The position numbers and the translations under genes are program-made. Positions 36,998 to 50,286 of a DNA stretch of 64,000 nt are shown here, in pieces; within the stretch, counting starts at the first letter, position 1, and the number at the start of each line of letters is the position of its first letter. Below the pieces are notes generated by a model. The model saw only the letters and a list, made by a program, of their open reading frames with translations. It was not told the origin of the DNA and did no database searches. Source of the stretch: Entonaema liquescens (taxonomy: Eukaryota > Ascomycota > Sordariomycetes > Xylariales > Xylariaceae). The stretch is from NCBI GenBank assembly GCA_902805475.1, contig CADCSX010000002.1:2170001-2234000 (forward strand), written 5' to 3'.

Positions 36998-38582
36998 ACT
37001 AGTCAATGGTATTTTAGAGTTTAAAGTCTTTAATGCTAGGTTCAACTAGAGTAAATATAAAGTTTAGCATTTGTTCTTCCGATGAGCAGATTTGGACGTT
37101 CTTAGAAAGAAATGGTGTTTTTGAATAATAAACACTGGTCGGAATTCTCGGTTAGGTTTTAAGCAGGATAGGTGACCGGCTTTTCCTTACGTACCTAGGT
37201 AGGTAGGTAGGTACCCAGGGGGGTAGGTGTGGGCTGGTTTGGGTGCCAGCCATACATGTACATAGGTGTGGTGACTAAAATTCCCTGACAGGCTTGCTAA
37301 GGCCCAGTCTCACCGATGGCCTACCGGTCTCAAGGAACCACCCGGTTATCCAAACCAAGGACGTCTTAATTGACCCAGGATATCCGGATTATAAAGAGTA
37401 GAAAAAAATAATGCGCTGAAGACGCTAGAGATTATCTAGGAAATTGCCACTTTACCTGCATCAGTCTCTATATACGGTTTAGACGGTTATGTTGTTAAGA
37501 GGGCATCATGTTGATATATAGCCGCACTCGGAGCAATATTGCTTAGAAAAATACGTAATTCATCAATCAAGTAGAGCAATGGACGTGCTTTAATTTGAGA
37601 TATCCAGGAGTCTGTTCCGAAATATGGTTGGGTTGAAAAGTGCTTTCGAATACCCTTATCGAGATCGAGGGAATTTGGCAAAAGTTGGTCCTATATTAGA
37701 CCCGGAATTGTAGGTGGTTCTTATATCGTAGGTATTTTAGGTAGGGGCAATAAAAAGCGGCAGATGCCGTACTCTTTCGAATTGCCTGGAATAGGCGATC
37801 AGAACGAGTATAAGAATGTTGTTGAATGTTTGTATTCTGGGACCGTAGGGAGCAGAGAATGACGATGGGGTAGGTAGGAGTGGTTATTCAAGGTGGACAC
37901 GACTTTGAGGCCCATCCCAAATAAGCGAAAAGGACCCACCTGCGGAGCTAGGTTGAGCCAGTAAGAAAACAAAGTTGAGTGGCTTTAACCCCCGTCTCCC
38001 GGGGTCTTGCTCTGCTTCCCGCCCGCCGTACATAAGGTACCTGAGGTAGCGTTTCCCTTCTTCCTCCTTGCCCTTCGCCTTATTATTTTTAGTCCTCTCT
38101 CCTCTCCTCCCCTTCTACAAAACTTTTTACAACAACAACTAATCCCGTCGCGTCCGCAATTCAGTCTTTTTCTTCGCCTGCAACCACCCTTGGTTTCAAC
38201 GCACCAGGCTGTCCAAGACTGACCCGACGCGTCCCGTACAATTTCAACCGCGTTTCTACTATATTTGATAAGTTCACATGTAAGTCCGCCCACGCCCACG
38301 CCCACGCCCACGCCCACGACCTACGCCCACCTTATGAACCCCTACCCTCGACCTTAACCTTGTAACTTTCCGCACCGTGACCATATTTTGCATTCACCAC
38401 AATTTTCACAACAACACATTAGCAAAGCAACAACCATTCAACGTAACATAATTATATACGCTTTATCACCCGTGAAATCAACTTACACGTGCAACCCCGG
38501 ACGGAAGGCTGACTTTCAGCCTTGCAGGATTCATTGTGCGGCTAGTTAACAACCTTTGGCTTTTTAAGAGCCTGTAGGCACA
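36998..38582. other. intergenic region upstream of ITC1
   Basis: No gene seen. It contains a TAGG tetranucleotide run near 37195-37213 and the pyrimidine-rich 5' region of ITC1 (about 38050-38200). A CGCCCA hexamer repeat is listed separately. The overlapping open frame on the minus strand at 38317-37985 owes its length to that repeat. Confidence 0.45.
38287..38318. repeat. CGCCCA tandem hexamer
   Basis: About five perfect copies of CGCCCA in the 5' region of ITC1, about 270 bp before its start codon. Confidence 0.9.
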
Positions 38583-41500
38583 ATGGTACGTCGTGACTAT
38601 ATCATCGCATATTGGAAGACATCACAGCTGATATTTTCTAGGTCTTATTCAAGCGCAAGCCGGTGCAGTTTCTGCAAACCCCACCGGTTGAAGATGAATC
38701 GATAGAGGTAGCATACACCCACAGGTTTCACACACTTGTACACCCTGCTGACACCCTTCTCAGGTCTGGCATATCCCCCAAACAGGGGAGATATTTATCA
38801 CTTATGAAGACTACCTGAATCGGTAAGTTATCTAAATTTGAACAAATTTAATATTATACTAACTAAATTGCTCTTATAAGTATGGACTTTTATAACCAGG
38901 TCGGTATCCTTAACTTGACTTTGCTTGCTTCCTTGGCATTCAGCTGACATGTAATTTAGCCTCGGTTTATTTGTCAGATCACTGGCCACTCTGGCCTATC
39001 CTTCTTTGAAGCTCTCAAGAGCGAGGTAGGTTCATCGAAGACCTTGTTGCGTGTGCGTGATGTTCCTCTAACTAATAATAATATAGCTTGCTGGCGCACA
39101 GGAAGTTGACCAAGCATTCCCTGAAGCTCTTAAAGCCCCTGTCTTGCGCCGTGTCCAGTTCCAGACTATTTCGCGCATCGACACATTAGTAGACATGATC
39201 TACGACGAGTTCAAAGCTGACTATTATCCTGGAGAGTCTGTGATGGTACAGCTAGTCAGTGGGGAGCGTGTAGCAGGGACGGTGAGAGATAAAGCTCGTC
39301 TGGGAAGTAAAGTGCTCCCAGATGGAACTCTTACGCAGCCCTTTTCACGCTATATGATCAGCATCGATGGTCGACCGGGCGAGGAAGCCGTTATGGACGG
39401 TGATCATGTCTACCGCGACAGGAAGATTTTCACCAAGTCTGTCTTGCGATCTTTCATTAAGAAGACGGTGACTCGAGAAGCATGGACGGGCGCGCCCTGG
39501 TTAGTTAAGCACGATGTTGCGGCGCAGTACCATATCGATACTCGAGTACCACCTCACCTGCGGTACGACAACAAGTTGCTGGAGCGGAAGCAGCACCAAG
39601 CTCAGAAGAAAGCATCGCAGCCAAACAATGGAGTACAGGATATCAATGGAATGGGGGGTGCTTTCCAGAGTTTCGGCCCAGCCCGGTTACCTGAACTCAA
39701 ACCGGCACCTAAGAGCCACAAGGCGATCAAGACTCACCATAGCCAGTCGCCGCATCACCAGGACATGGATGTTCGCGATGAAGTCAATATGTTCCTCCCA
39801 CAAAATCAGGGACCTCATCCCCAGGTTCCCGGGAATCACCCTTTCCATTTCCCCGTGCCATTCAGAAATAGCATGGCTCCTCCACCTGTTCAACCCCAAG
39901 CAGAACTACCGCCGCCTCCTCCTCCGCCTCCGAAGTATCCTATCGAAGATTTGCAACTGGAACCCCGTGATGATTATGTTCGACCTGCACTGAAGTTCAT
40001 GTGTGCTGACCCCCCAGAGGGTGTTGTCGATAGCGTTGCTCGAAATGATAAGATCTTGATGAAGTCCATCGGTTCGTTACTGGAGTTGTGGGTAACACTG
40101 AATGTCTACTGCGAGGTTTTCAAATTGGATTCATTCACTTTTGATGATTTTGTTGAAGCGATGGAGATTACTAAGGAAGATACTCCTTGTCAGCTATTTA
40201 CTGAGATCCATTGTGCGGTCCTTAAACAGGTTGTCAGCTCTGAAGCCGATGGCGGTCAGCTGCTGGTGGATCTTCCGGAGCTTGATGAGGATGAGGATGA
40301 AGATGAAGACGAGGAGGATGAGTCCCCTAGCCCCGAACCCGAGCCCGAACCAAAGCCAACAGGACGCGCTACTAGAAGTAGTTTGGCCAAGTTAGAAGCG
40401 GAGAGGATTAAAGCTGAAGCTGCTGCCGCCGAGAAAACCCCGGAGCCTGAGATTAAACATCGTGCCCCGGAAGCTTTGGCGAATTTTGACTGGGTTGAGC
40501 AGCTCAAGAAACGTGAATTCCAAGATGGTGGCTGGGAATTGATTATGGTCGGAATTCTACACCGACTCTCTAAAAGACCGTGGCAGACTGAGGCCTGTGA
40601 AGAAGTTTTAACCAGCCTCGTGCCTCCCGATATCGAGCCGAGCCAGGAGACTGTCCGCCAACAGTACAGCAAACTCGATTTCAATCTCCGTGTCTCGGCT
40701 CTAGAGCTAGTCTGCCTGCTAACTGTTAGCACCAAGGCTGTCCGCGCATACATAGAGGAGTGCGCTGAGACTCAGACGGGCTATAGAAAGGAGAAGATTG
40801 AATGGCAAAAGCAGAGGAAAGCAGCGTAAGTTGGAGTTCGACTCATCATGGGGTTTGACAGATGTACTGACAGTCCTTACAGCAACGAGGAGCTAAAAGG
40901 CCTCTATGATCAGCACAAGATTCTCCTCCCGGAGAATATGCCCCCATCGCCGCCAGCCGAAGAAGCGGAGACAAAAACTAATGGTGATGTGAAGATGACG
41001 GATGCCGACGATTCGCCCGAAGAGCAGAGCGAGGCCGAGGACAGTGATATAGACCCTGATACTCGTCACAATACTCGACGAGGTGGCAACCGTGCAGCGG
41101 AACGTCAACGTCAACGTAAACGTGAAGAAGAAGAGCGGAAGAAGGAAGCTGAGCTAGCTGCTAAGATGCCAAAACAATCTAAGCAATTCCTGAAATTGCA
41201 GAAGGATATCCAGAAAAGAGAAGCTACGGTTAAGAAGTGTGAAAACGAAATCAATATCTTGGACAACGACCTTCGAGAAGCTGATTGTTTCCGAACCCGC
41301 CCTCTTGGAAAGGACCGATTTTGGAATCGCTACTACTGGTTTGAGCGTAACGGTATGCCGTATGCTGGATTACCTACTAGCTCGACGGCCCATGCAGGCT
41401 ATGCAAATGGCTGTATCTGGGTCCAGGGTCCAGATGATATGGAACGAGAAGGATACATCGATATGCCCCCGGAGTATCAGGACGAATATAAAGTGAAATT

Positions 41501-41945
41501 TAAGATGACAGTGCCTCAGAGAAAGAAGATGGAAGAAGGTCGTACAAGCGTCTTTAACGCTCACCAATGGGGCTATTACTCAGAGCCTGGCGAGGTTGAC
41601 TCACTACTGAACTGGCTCGACCCCCGAGGTTTTAATGAGTCTAAGTTGCGAAAGGAGATTTTGGCTTACAAGGACAAGATTGTAACGCATATGAAGAGCC
41701 GAGCCCAGTATCTTGGCCAGGCGGACGAGGAGGAGACTAAGGAGCCGGTGAAAGAGAATGGGAAGAAGGAGGAGCCTAAGAGGATGACTACTCGAAAGAC
41801 CCAGGCCAGTCCCGAGCCCACCCAATTCCGTTGCCTCAACTGGACCAATAATGTTGCCATTGAGGAGGTCGGACACCTCCACAGCGAGCCGCCTCCGCAG
41901 CCGAAGACGAAGGGCCGCAAGGGCCAGAGGAAGAGCCGCGGTTAA
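38583..41945 (+). CDS. ITC1: ISWI chromatin-remodelling complex subunit Itc1 (ACF1/WAC-DDT protein)
   Basis: Non-catalytic partner of the Isw2/ISWI ATPase that places nucleosomes and represses early meiotic and other genes. Seven exons: 38583-38585, 38642-38707, 38764-38822, 38881-38899, 38978-39025, 39087-40825 and 40883-41945, giving 998 residues. The first coding exon is the ATG alone. Exons 2-6 encode the WAC domain (VLFKRKPVQF, VWHIPQTGEIFITYEDYLNR, HSGLSFFEALKSE), which binds DNA ends. The DDT domain (about residues 395-460) reads SIGSLLELWVTLNVYCEVF and DDFVEAM. A WHIM-like region follows, with RPLGKDRFWNRYYWFERNG in the last exon, then GYYSEPGEVDSLLNWLDPRG. An acidic run and a basic coiled coil separate the domains. 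The C-terminus is Lys/Arg-rich. Confidence 0.94.
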
Positions 41946-43393
41946 TACTCTATATCTACCCACCCTACAACTACAGGACCACACCAATATTGGTTTTTTT
42001 TTTCCTTTCATGCAGTCAATATTCGATCCACGGTACATAGACACGCGAACAAGCAAAGGGTTTACGAATGAAGATGGCGTTTTCAACTTCGACATCACTT
42101 TTTTTATTCTTTTATTAGAAGGGCGGCAACGAGTAGAGAAAAAAGAAAATTTCATCAACGGCCGGCATGGCGTTACGGAACAAATCGAGGTATTTTCGGC
42201 GAGGTAATTTCTTTTTTTTTTTTTTGAACGATGCGTTACGACTAGGGGGGTTTACCCATCCATCCATGCCAGGGAGAGGGAGAGAGAAAGGAGTTTTCAG
42301 GGAGAGCAGTTAATTGGTACCAACACCACGACGGCATCATCAGGAGAGGAAGGTGACGGTCTTACATACCCTGTACATAGGAGAGATACGCAGGTTAGGA
42401 TGGATGTACGCATATTGGCACATGGCATGCACATGGCATGGTCTGGTTTATAGCTCGAGCTTGGCTATCGAAGAAGGGAATTCTCGCGACAGTTTAGGCC
42501 TCCCTAATGTTTGAATCATGTGCACCTGTATGTAGAGAGGCTGTATTGGCTACCTACTTTTTTAGGTAGCTTAGCTACATAATTTGATAACAGGCCATCT
42601 GAAAAGCCTATGGGTATGACATGACCGAATTGTTACTGCGTCAACTTCAAATGTCATACACGTTAGACAAGTTTCACAGCCTACACAAGTTTGATTCTCA
42701 CATATTCGCATTCACAGAGTTACAATGAGACAAAACAATTGGTATGGTTAATATAATTGCTTCGAGGCACTTGTGCCTCATAACCAAATTTTATTTATCT
42801 GCAAACGCCTCTAGATACACTGCGGGCCACCAAAGTCCTTTCTCTCCTTCCGACTCGATGCCCTATACCAGATCAGTGTTATGCGAATTCAGCTTTCTCT
42901 CTTCCTCTAGATAGAAGCCAAGGAACGTAATTAAACGGGGGTTATCATGGGTGAAAACAGGTTGGGCCTAATGGTCTCTTCCCTTCATACAAAGCCTGGA
43001 GAGCTTCGTCGTCCATTTGTCCAACCACTGGGGTTTCATATAATTTGTACACTCGTTATAGAAAGAAAGGAGGGAAATGAGCGTTGTAGCACTCCTCGCG
43101 AACCAGGGTCGCGGCTACTGTTTTTTTTTCCTTGGGCATTAGTATTCTGTAGCCCCTGTTACTGTATGGCTAGTTCGCCCAGGTATGGCAAAGAGGCCAA
43201 GGTTCGTGTTGTGGCAACTGCACTCACACAATGTTGCAAAGTGACCATCTTCGGGCACTATCATATTAGTATCAAATTACAAGTTAGTGACAACTGTAGC
43301 AGATCAGTCGGCACCTAAGGGGATTCGGTATGGGTATAGTCGAGGTATAGTCCAGTGCTGTTGGAAACAGTGGCACGCATAATTGGCTAATAC
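41946..43393. other. intergenic region between ITC1 and PAP1 (convergent)
   Basis: About 1.4 kb of 3' flank. It has T-rich tracts near 41995-42003 and 42210-42224. Short open frames on both strands have no recognisable content. Confidence 0.5.
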
Positions 43394-45650
43394 TCAGCCC
43401 GCAGCGGCGGTCGGGGTCTGTAAGGCGGGTTGTGGTCGTTTCGCGGGAGGAGGGTTTCCCTAAAAGGTGTGTTAGTAAGCTCCACAAGGGAACGAGGACC
43501 TCCTTGGATATCCTGGCAGTGGCCACGATATTGTCCATCTACCATGTATCTCTATCTCTACATACTTCGGACGAGGCGTTGCGCTTCTTTTGGCCAGCAG
43601 GAGCATCGCCATTTGCAACCATCTTCCTCACGGGGCGGGGACGCGTTGGTTTGACTTCTCCGGGTTCAAAAACGTCGTTGGGGAGATTCGTGCTGCAAAT
43701 GTTAGATAAAGAATTGCAAGACACCATCTTGTAGTCTACTTACTTCTTCACGTGTTGGATACTGAGGTAGTTCAAGTTTGGGTCGTACTTCTCCCATTGA
43801 CTGCACAGATCCTTAAACGTGTTGACTTGGAAAGACAGATCCAATGATTTTGCACCTAACATGTCATCAAGCTTAGGTTAGGAATCACAGCAGAGTAGTT
43901 GCTGGCTGGAACAACCGCATAGAACATGCATATCAAGACAGGGCGAGGTTAAGAAACACTTACCTTCAGCAAGCTCGAGGCCTACGTAGTGCGTCGTAGT
44001 ATATAGCTTCGTTTCGAGGGGGGCTGCACTGGGGATGCTCTGGATATTGGTTTTCTGGTCCTCGACGTCGGTTTTCATGTCAAAGCTCATCGATTCGCCA
44101 TTCTCGGCTTTAATCGCGGGAGTCTGTTCTGTCTTGTCCTCAGTCTTGGCTTTAACACCGTTCTCATTCTTCACCTTGGTCTCATCTTCATTGCCGTCAT
44201 CTTGAATAAGGTAAGCCAGACTTCCATCCCGAACCTCATCGGTCTCTTGGTCGTTTTTAACCTTGTGCACTCTTTCGTAACCCTTGTTGAACGGGCGCGC
44301 AATCGCAACAGATGCATGTCGTTCCAGATCACCTACTAAGACACGGACTTTTGACTCCACGAACCCGGACCATATTTTATGTGCTTCCTTGGTAGAACTA
44401 GTCGTAATGACAGCCAAGTAATACTTATGGTCCAAAGTAAAGAACGTATGCTTTACAAAAAGATCTTTCCATGCGAGCTTTCCGGCTCTTATCTTATCAG
44501 TGAGATCAGCGCCGCGCTCAAGCTCACGCTGAATGATGGCCATGGTAGAATGTGTTATGTTGAAGGTTGCACACATCTGAGGATAGGCAGGAGTGATTAC
44601 AGGCATCAGATGATAGCTGTCACTCTTGTATATCTGCGGCCGGTTAATAAAGTCTAACTTCTTATTTGCTAATGTGAATGAGTACCAACCTTAGGATTCC
44701 AGACGCGAACATTGAGCGGTCCCTCATCCATGTGCTTCAGTTGCACGGGTATAGGCCATTGCCAGACTTTCATGATTTGAAAGAATTTAGAAACGATGGT
44801 AGCACTCGCTGCCTTCGGATACAGTTGGCAAACCCTTGCCACCATCATAGCCCATACTACTCCACCTGGGAATCCGATAATGTTGGCATAGATAGCGCGA
44901 CGCTGGGCCCATAACTTGATCGCTCGTAGGGCAAGACGAAAGGTGCTTTGCTCCGGTACTAGATTCAAAATCTCTCTCGTAACCCTGGTTCCATTTAGTG
45001 AGCGGAGCTCGCGGTCATCTAAGCCACGCAGGTATTCATTGTTGTTCAAGTTGAGCTGGCCGTGTGGTGGGAACTGCTTCAGCGTGGCTATTCTCGAGAA
45101 GATAAGATCAATACTGATTCCCCAGTATTCGAACTTGATGATAGGTACAAATGCATCTTCTACAGCAGTGAGATCCGTGACTGCACCCTCGGGAGCCATC
45201 TCTTGCAGCAAAGAAGGAAAGTATTTGAAATAATCGTCGCGAGTTACGTATCGGGGAGCAGTAACGAGGGTATCAATGTCGGAGCCGGGACCGTAGACGC
45301 CTAGGCAGAAACTTCCATACGTGAACACCTCACCGCGAGCATCTCGAATGAGGACTTCATTCTGCGGTTCCTTTTCTTTTGCCACTCGTCTCACAAACTC
45401 GTCGGCCATACGCTGAAGATCAGCAAGGACTTTCTCCCTGGTGGTACGGGTTGTTAGTTGCGATTGATAGACAAGTTTCACCATAAACAAGCTACTTAGC
45501 TTACCTCTTCTTGGTTTCGGCAGCAGATTCGAATGTATTCTGTCGTCGTAGCTCTTCTAAAAGAAGAGTTGTTAACTGCGTCTCGGCCGGAGTGGGAAGG
45601 GCGACTGAGATGGGAGGGGTGATGCCCCAGGTCTGCTCGGAATTCGCCAT
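43394..45650 (-). CDS. PAP1: poly(A) polymerase
   Basis: Adds poly(A) tails to pre-mRNA in the nucleus. Six exons: 45650-45505, 45437-44690, 44633-43964, 43855-43744, 43692-43566 and 43459-43394, giving 622 residues. The nucleotidyltransferase domain shows YGSFCLGVYGPGSDIDTL, whose DID (residues 102-104) holds two catalytic Asp, and a third Asp in WGISIDLIF. The central domain includes RLALRAIKLWAQRRAIYAN and FPGGVVWAMMVARVCQLYP. The RNA-binding domain follows in exon 3 (NPKIYKSDSYHLMPVITPAYP at the junction). A Lys/Glu-rich insertion is present. Exon 4 (SFQVNTFKDLCSQWEKYD) and exon 5 (NLPNDVFEPGEVKPTRP) close the domain. The last 66 nt exon (GNPPPAKRPQP...) follows a TACTAAC branch site and is easily missed. 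Confidence 0.94.
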
Positions 45651-46906
45651 CTTGTTTCGTGAAGAGGATGTGAAGAATAATAGTTAAGAAAATGTTAGGA
45701 AAAGAAATTATCCAGATCCAGAACGAATTAAACAATTTAAAGAGAGTAGAATAATCCTGCGCTGAGGTAGGAAGTAGGAAGGATCTGAGTTGGTCTCGTA
45801 TGTGACAAACAGCATCGAAAGGCGCATCGAGCAATAATCACATTGCTTTTGGGGTATCGTCGGGGAATTCAGAGGTATTTGCTGCTTGTAAACCAGGCAA
45901 ATGCCGCAAGGCAACTGGACTCGAAGTAGAGAAACTGACTTGCGCAACTATGGGTAATAAGAGAAAAAGTTATAGATAGTAAAGTTAATAGGATACGCGT
46001 AAAATTGATGTTGGTTGGAATGAATGATGAGCAAGGAAATGGAGATGAAAGAAAATACCGGACGCCATTAAACTTACCTAAGGTACATTAATCTTAACCT
46101 AGGTAGTACGTAGGTCCGTCGTACTTTCCTAAGGAACTACCTACCTAACCTCCATGTCACTACCTACATCACTAAGTACATGTACCTACATGTACTTATC
46201 ACTTATCGATTAGCTACGTACCTAAGTATCTTAGATTCGTAGCGCGCGCTTATCTAAGACAGGTTCACATGGATATACCTACATGTAAGCAGAATATTAC
46301 CTACTACCTAGAATGAATGTCTAACAGAGCAGTTCTGTCACGAGAGATTTATGTAAACTGTAATAAACCCAAAATTTTAGGAAAATAAAGTTTATATAGT
46401 TTTCATCCTTGGAATAATCATGATTACTCAATTAAAGGCTTCAATGGTTCGGTAAGACTACATATATGTTGATAAACCTATTGGGAGTTAAGTTGTTTGA
46501 TACATTGGTACCTATGAAATCGGTACTTTTTCTAACGCTAGGCTAGCCGCTTGGACAGGGAATCTGGGTACAAGATATAAATACCTTAGGTAATCGGAAG
46601 TTCAAATTTAGCACAAATCTATTTCATCGTCAACGTTTTTAATAATAATAGAAAATGTTTCTATGTCGAAAAGATCCCTCAAAAGAGTCAAGAAAAACCA
46701 TCGTATATTCCTTTTATCACCTCGGGTACGGGTATCTTGATTCGCAATTTTATACAATCATCCAATCTGCACAAAAAACTCAAAAAGCTCAAATGTCAAT
46801 CCATAACTCTCTACTCGAATTAAAGCTGGGTTTTATTCGGTAAGGCCGATGCTATTCTGTGAGTAGAGTGACCATCCCAAACCGTCTTGTACAAAATACT
46901 GGTATA
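45651..46906. promoter_or_regulatory. PAP1 upstream region and septin-like 3' flank
   Basis: 1.26 kb without a gene. TACCTA/ACATGTA-rich sequence is concentrated at about 46080-46300. A 62-codon frame at 46655-46843 has no recognisable content. Confidence 0.4.
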
Positions 46907-49141
46907 TTAAATGTCCATGCCCCAACGCCTTATCCACTCATCCGCTAGAGCGAGTTCGAGAGGATCCATGTGCCAATGCTGCCTTGACATCCAAAATGCT
47001 AATCCCCCAATGACACCGAGGCTACCTATAACTTCCAAAGCAAACCATCCCCTCGTCCTTACCTCCGCGACTATTTGAAGTAGTCCTAGGGGATCCTGGT
47101 GTGGTATCGTCTTTGTTGAGAACTTACGTTTGGATGGTTTCTTTACTCCTTCTGAGCCCGTACCATGGGGTTTATTTAGGGCTACAAGTGTACCGTCCTG
47201 TACGCATTCGTTTAACCTCTCTGTAAGCCAGATAGCGCGTTCTCCTCGGGCAAGTGATTCGTACTGGGCCCGCTCACTGGTCAAACTGCGTTGGAGATCA
47301 GTTGCCCAGTCCACGACATGCAATTGGGGTGGGCTATGAGTTGTTTGCCGATTATTGAGGCGGGCGAGTGCTAGGGACGAACGTGGACTAATCGGATTTT
47401 CTGGTGGTCGACCTCGAACAGAAGGTGGTGTTGGACCAGGGAGACTCAATGGCCTGTATAAATGACGAGGGCGTGATGGCGTGGTATTTCTCCATTCCAA
47501 ATACTTCTTTGCTGCAGCATGTCTCAACCAAGATATTCCGCTTGGACTAAACACGTTATCTACAAGATAATGTAGTTCCGACGTTATGAGAGGCTCGACG
47601 TATTCAGAGCTCATCAGAAGGCTCGCATCCATTATATCATCATCCGAGCCGGTCGCACTAGATACAGCGTACGGAATACTGGGTTCTACCGTTGTAGATC
47701 CATTGGTAGCTGTTAGCGCAAAGCTAAACGTTTGAAGTCCTGCCTCTCGAAGCTGGCCGGTAAGTTGCTCTTTACATAGAGCAAGCTGTTCCGACGACAG
47801 TGAGTCGGCCTGAGCGAGAAGGGGGATAACGTTTGTTAGGGATGTCAGTCGGCGGATATATTCTATATCAACGGGTCTCATTTCTTCAACCTTGGTTAGT
47901 ATTGATATCTCTTCAAGTCGGGTCGCTTTGCTTACTTTGTGAGATAAAATAAAATACCACGTCAACTTGGAAACCTCCGTTGCCTCCTAACATATTTAGC
48001 ATATCCGAATCGCTTAGAGAGTCTGAGGATATCCTGTTGAGGTGCGATTCTATGTATTCAACGCAAGACACAATAGTCTCCATAGCCTAAATGGTGTCAG
48101 CATATCTAAGCGGTTGACAATATCAGCGCAACCCACGGATGAACCATTCCGATACCCAGGTGTATCTACAAAGCACACATTACGCTCTAAAACGCTATCG
48201 CCTAGACTTTGACGCCTTTCGGAAATATGAGGTTCATCTAACATTGACCACCATTCCGGATAAGGCTTGGTACTGGCATATATCTCCGATATGCTAGAAG
48301 TCGCGTGCGGTGCCTTTTTAGGTAAGCTTGCCTGCTTTTGATGGGTGATCGGCTCGGTCTGAGATGGAATAGGATCGACATGGACGATATGCTCGCAGGT
48401 TTGGACGATTGCTTTGACCATGGAGGTCTTGCCGATACCTAAGACGAAGTCCATTAGCTCGAGCTAAAGGACGGGCTTGTTAGGAATAGTACCAGAGTCT
48501 CCAGCAAACAACACCTTCAACCGTCCCAGACTTTTACCCGTCTCGGTGAATGGGCGCCGGCTTGGCATCTTGATACTTGGCATTACTAGCTGAGGAGCGC
48601 TTCCACTGTCTGACATGTTCGAAGGCCTCTGTTCGAAAAACTCCTCGTCGGAACTAAGCCCGTGGTCTGAGATTGACCCAGAAAATGAATTTCTCCTGGA
48701 GGATGGAGTGCTAATTACGGAACCCGTGCAGGATGTACCCAGCATGATGGGCGTTATTGGTCGGGAAGGAGAAGAATAATTCTGAGATCTCATCGAAGCT
48801 GGGCTGTGTGTAAAGACAGAGGCTCTAGATGACTGGGAGTATGCTAGTGTATAATCTTTTTCCCTATATTCTCTTTCCCGCTGTATCGCAGCCTGCTTTG
48901 AAGATTCGCCGTCCTTATCATTTCCACGATGAGATAGCACACTTGCAGAGGTGGCGGCCTTCCGCGTGTCTAGAAAACGGCCATGTGGATTAGACTGCTC
49001 GAGGTAAGAATCAATGGACGACTCGTCGGCAAGGAAAAAGGACATATGGCTACTAGAACTGGAGGCCATAAGGGGAGCCGGCTCGTGGTCGGCCGGACGC
49101 TGACGCCCTTGCCAAGCGTGGTCGCCAGGAAAGGGTCGCAT
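46907..49141 (-). CDS. septin-like P-loop GTPase with C-terminal membrane segment
   Basis: GTP-binding protein of the septin G-domain class. Four exons: 49141-48493, 48438-48137, 48086-47937 and 47884-46907, giving 692 residues. The first ~205 residues are Ser-rich and disordered. The G1 loop is completed across the first splice site (AGDSGIGKTSM, about residues 212-222). G3 is VDTPGYRNGSS, and the septin-specific AMETIVSCVEYIESHL follows in exon 3. RPVDIEYIRRL leads to the G4 motif AQAD in exon 4, where canonical septins have AKAD. A long linker leads to a hydrophobic segment near the end (ALEVIGSLGVIGGLAFWM) and a short acidic tail. Core septins lack a membrane helix, so this is a divergent, probably membrane-anchored, fungal septin-like protein whose function I do not know. 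The start at 49141 is the first plausible ATG. Confidence 0.85.
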
Positions 49142-50286
49142 GATAGAAGGATCACATCTAGATGAAAATGGAGGTTACGGGAGACGCGTCCGGAATTTGA
49201 GTAACTACAAAAATGGGTGTATATATATATATAGATATATGATATGAACCTATATATCGGTAAGAGAGGTTGGAAAAAGCTCAATGTGGTTCGTTTAAGG
49301 GGAATCACAGGCGGTGGTGGATGATGACATGAGTCGGTATTGATCTTTGGAGATGGGGTCTTCTCCTTTTGGTTGTATGGAGGGTCGCAGCCGCTCCGTG
49401 AATGGTTGAATAAAGGACACCCCGCATTAGATAAGCTCAGGAGGTTGCTGAACCTTACTTGGAGAAATATAGTGTAGGTACAATATAAGTACAATACAAG
49501 TACAAGTTGATACGGAGAAGAGTCTAGTTTCTACTGTATTTACTAGGGTATGAATCACGTACCTACTTGTACACCTCCACTTTTGGCTTGTTGAGAGTAG
49601 ATGGTGCGATCACTTGGGCGTTTGTGAAACTCGACATTGGATAGTGTGGTTCAATTGTGGTGGGCAGGGATGATCAGTTGGCTCAGTTGGCTCAGTTGGC
49701 TCAGTTGGCTTTAATGTCAGGTCTGCATTACTTACATATGTACCTAATGTACATGAAATATGTACATGAAATACGTACATTTAATTTTTTGTGCATGCGG
49801 TGACATCTCCCCCTGCCCGCCTTCGTCCATTCTCGTCCATTTGCCCCTCAACTTCCAACCGCTAAACGGAAACCCGAGAGAATACCTGACCTACCTTAAC
49901 GACCTTGCCAACCTGCCGACCTGCCGACTTACCATTTTAATCCACCCTCTAATCCTGAAGGATACGTAACGGACAATTTACTGAAGATTAAGCGCCCTAG
50001 TTTTAGCCCGTATTCACCATAGAGTCTTGCCAAGATTCCGTCACTGTCGATTAATAAAATTCCTTGGGCGCCTCTTTGTCTCCCAAAAACTTGCGCCTTG
50101 CATTACGACAAGGCTATTTAACTCTTCTTTTCCCCTACCTTCACCACGACTTCCAACGCCACCTCCCCCGTAGATAACCCTCGCAAACAACCTACGGCTT
50201 TGGATCTTCTGAGCGAGACTTGTACTGCTGGGGGTATATTATTCGATCCTAAATACACCTCCCGACCTCGTCCGGCTCATACTAAG
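49142..50286. promoter_or_regulatory. shared intergenic region between divergent septin-like gene and PHO85
   Basis: 1.15 kb between two divergent starts. It includes a TA microsatellite near 49219-49240 and a 9 bp tandem repeat listed separately. Short AT-rich frames are not convincing genes. Confidence 0.4.
49674..49710. repeat. TCAGTTGGC tandem repeat
   Basis: Four perfect 9 bp units (TCAGTTGGC) in the region between the divergent septin-like and PHO85 genes. Confidence 0.92.

Noticed and set aside
38287..38318. CGCCCA repeat considered as a CRISPR-like or telomeric repeat
   Set aside because: Plain direct hexamer without spacers, not TTAGGG-like, located in a gene 5' region.
48970..49494. 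174-codon frame overlapping the septin-like start
   Set aside because: Different frame from the septin-like gene, rich in His/Pro/Ser and Tyr from a TA repeat; no domain.
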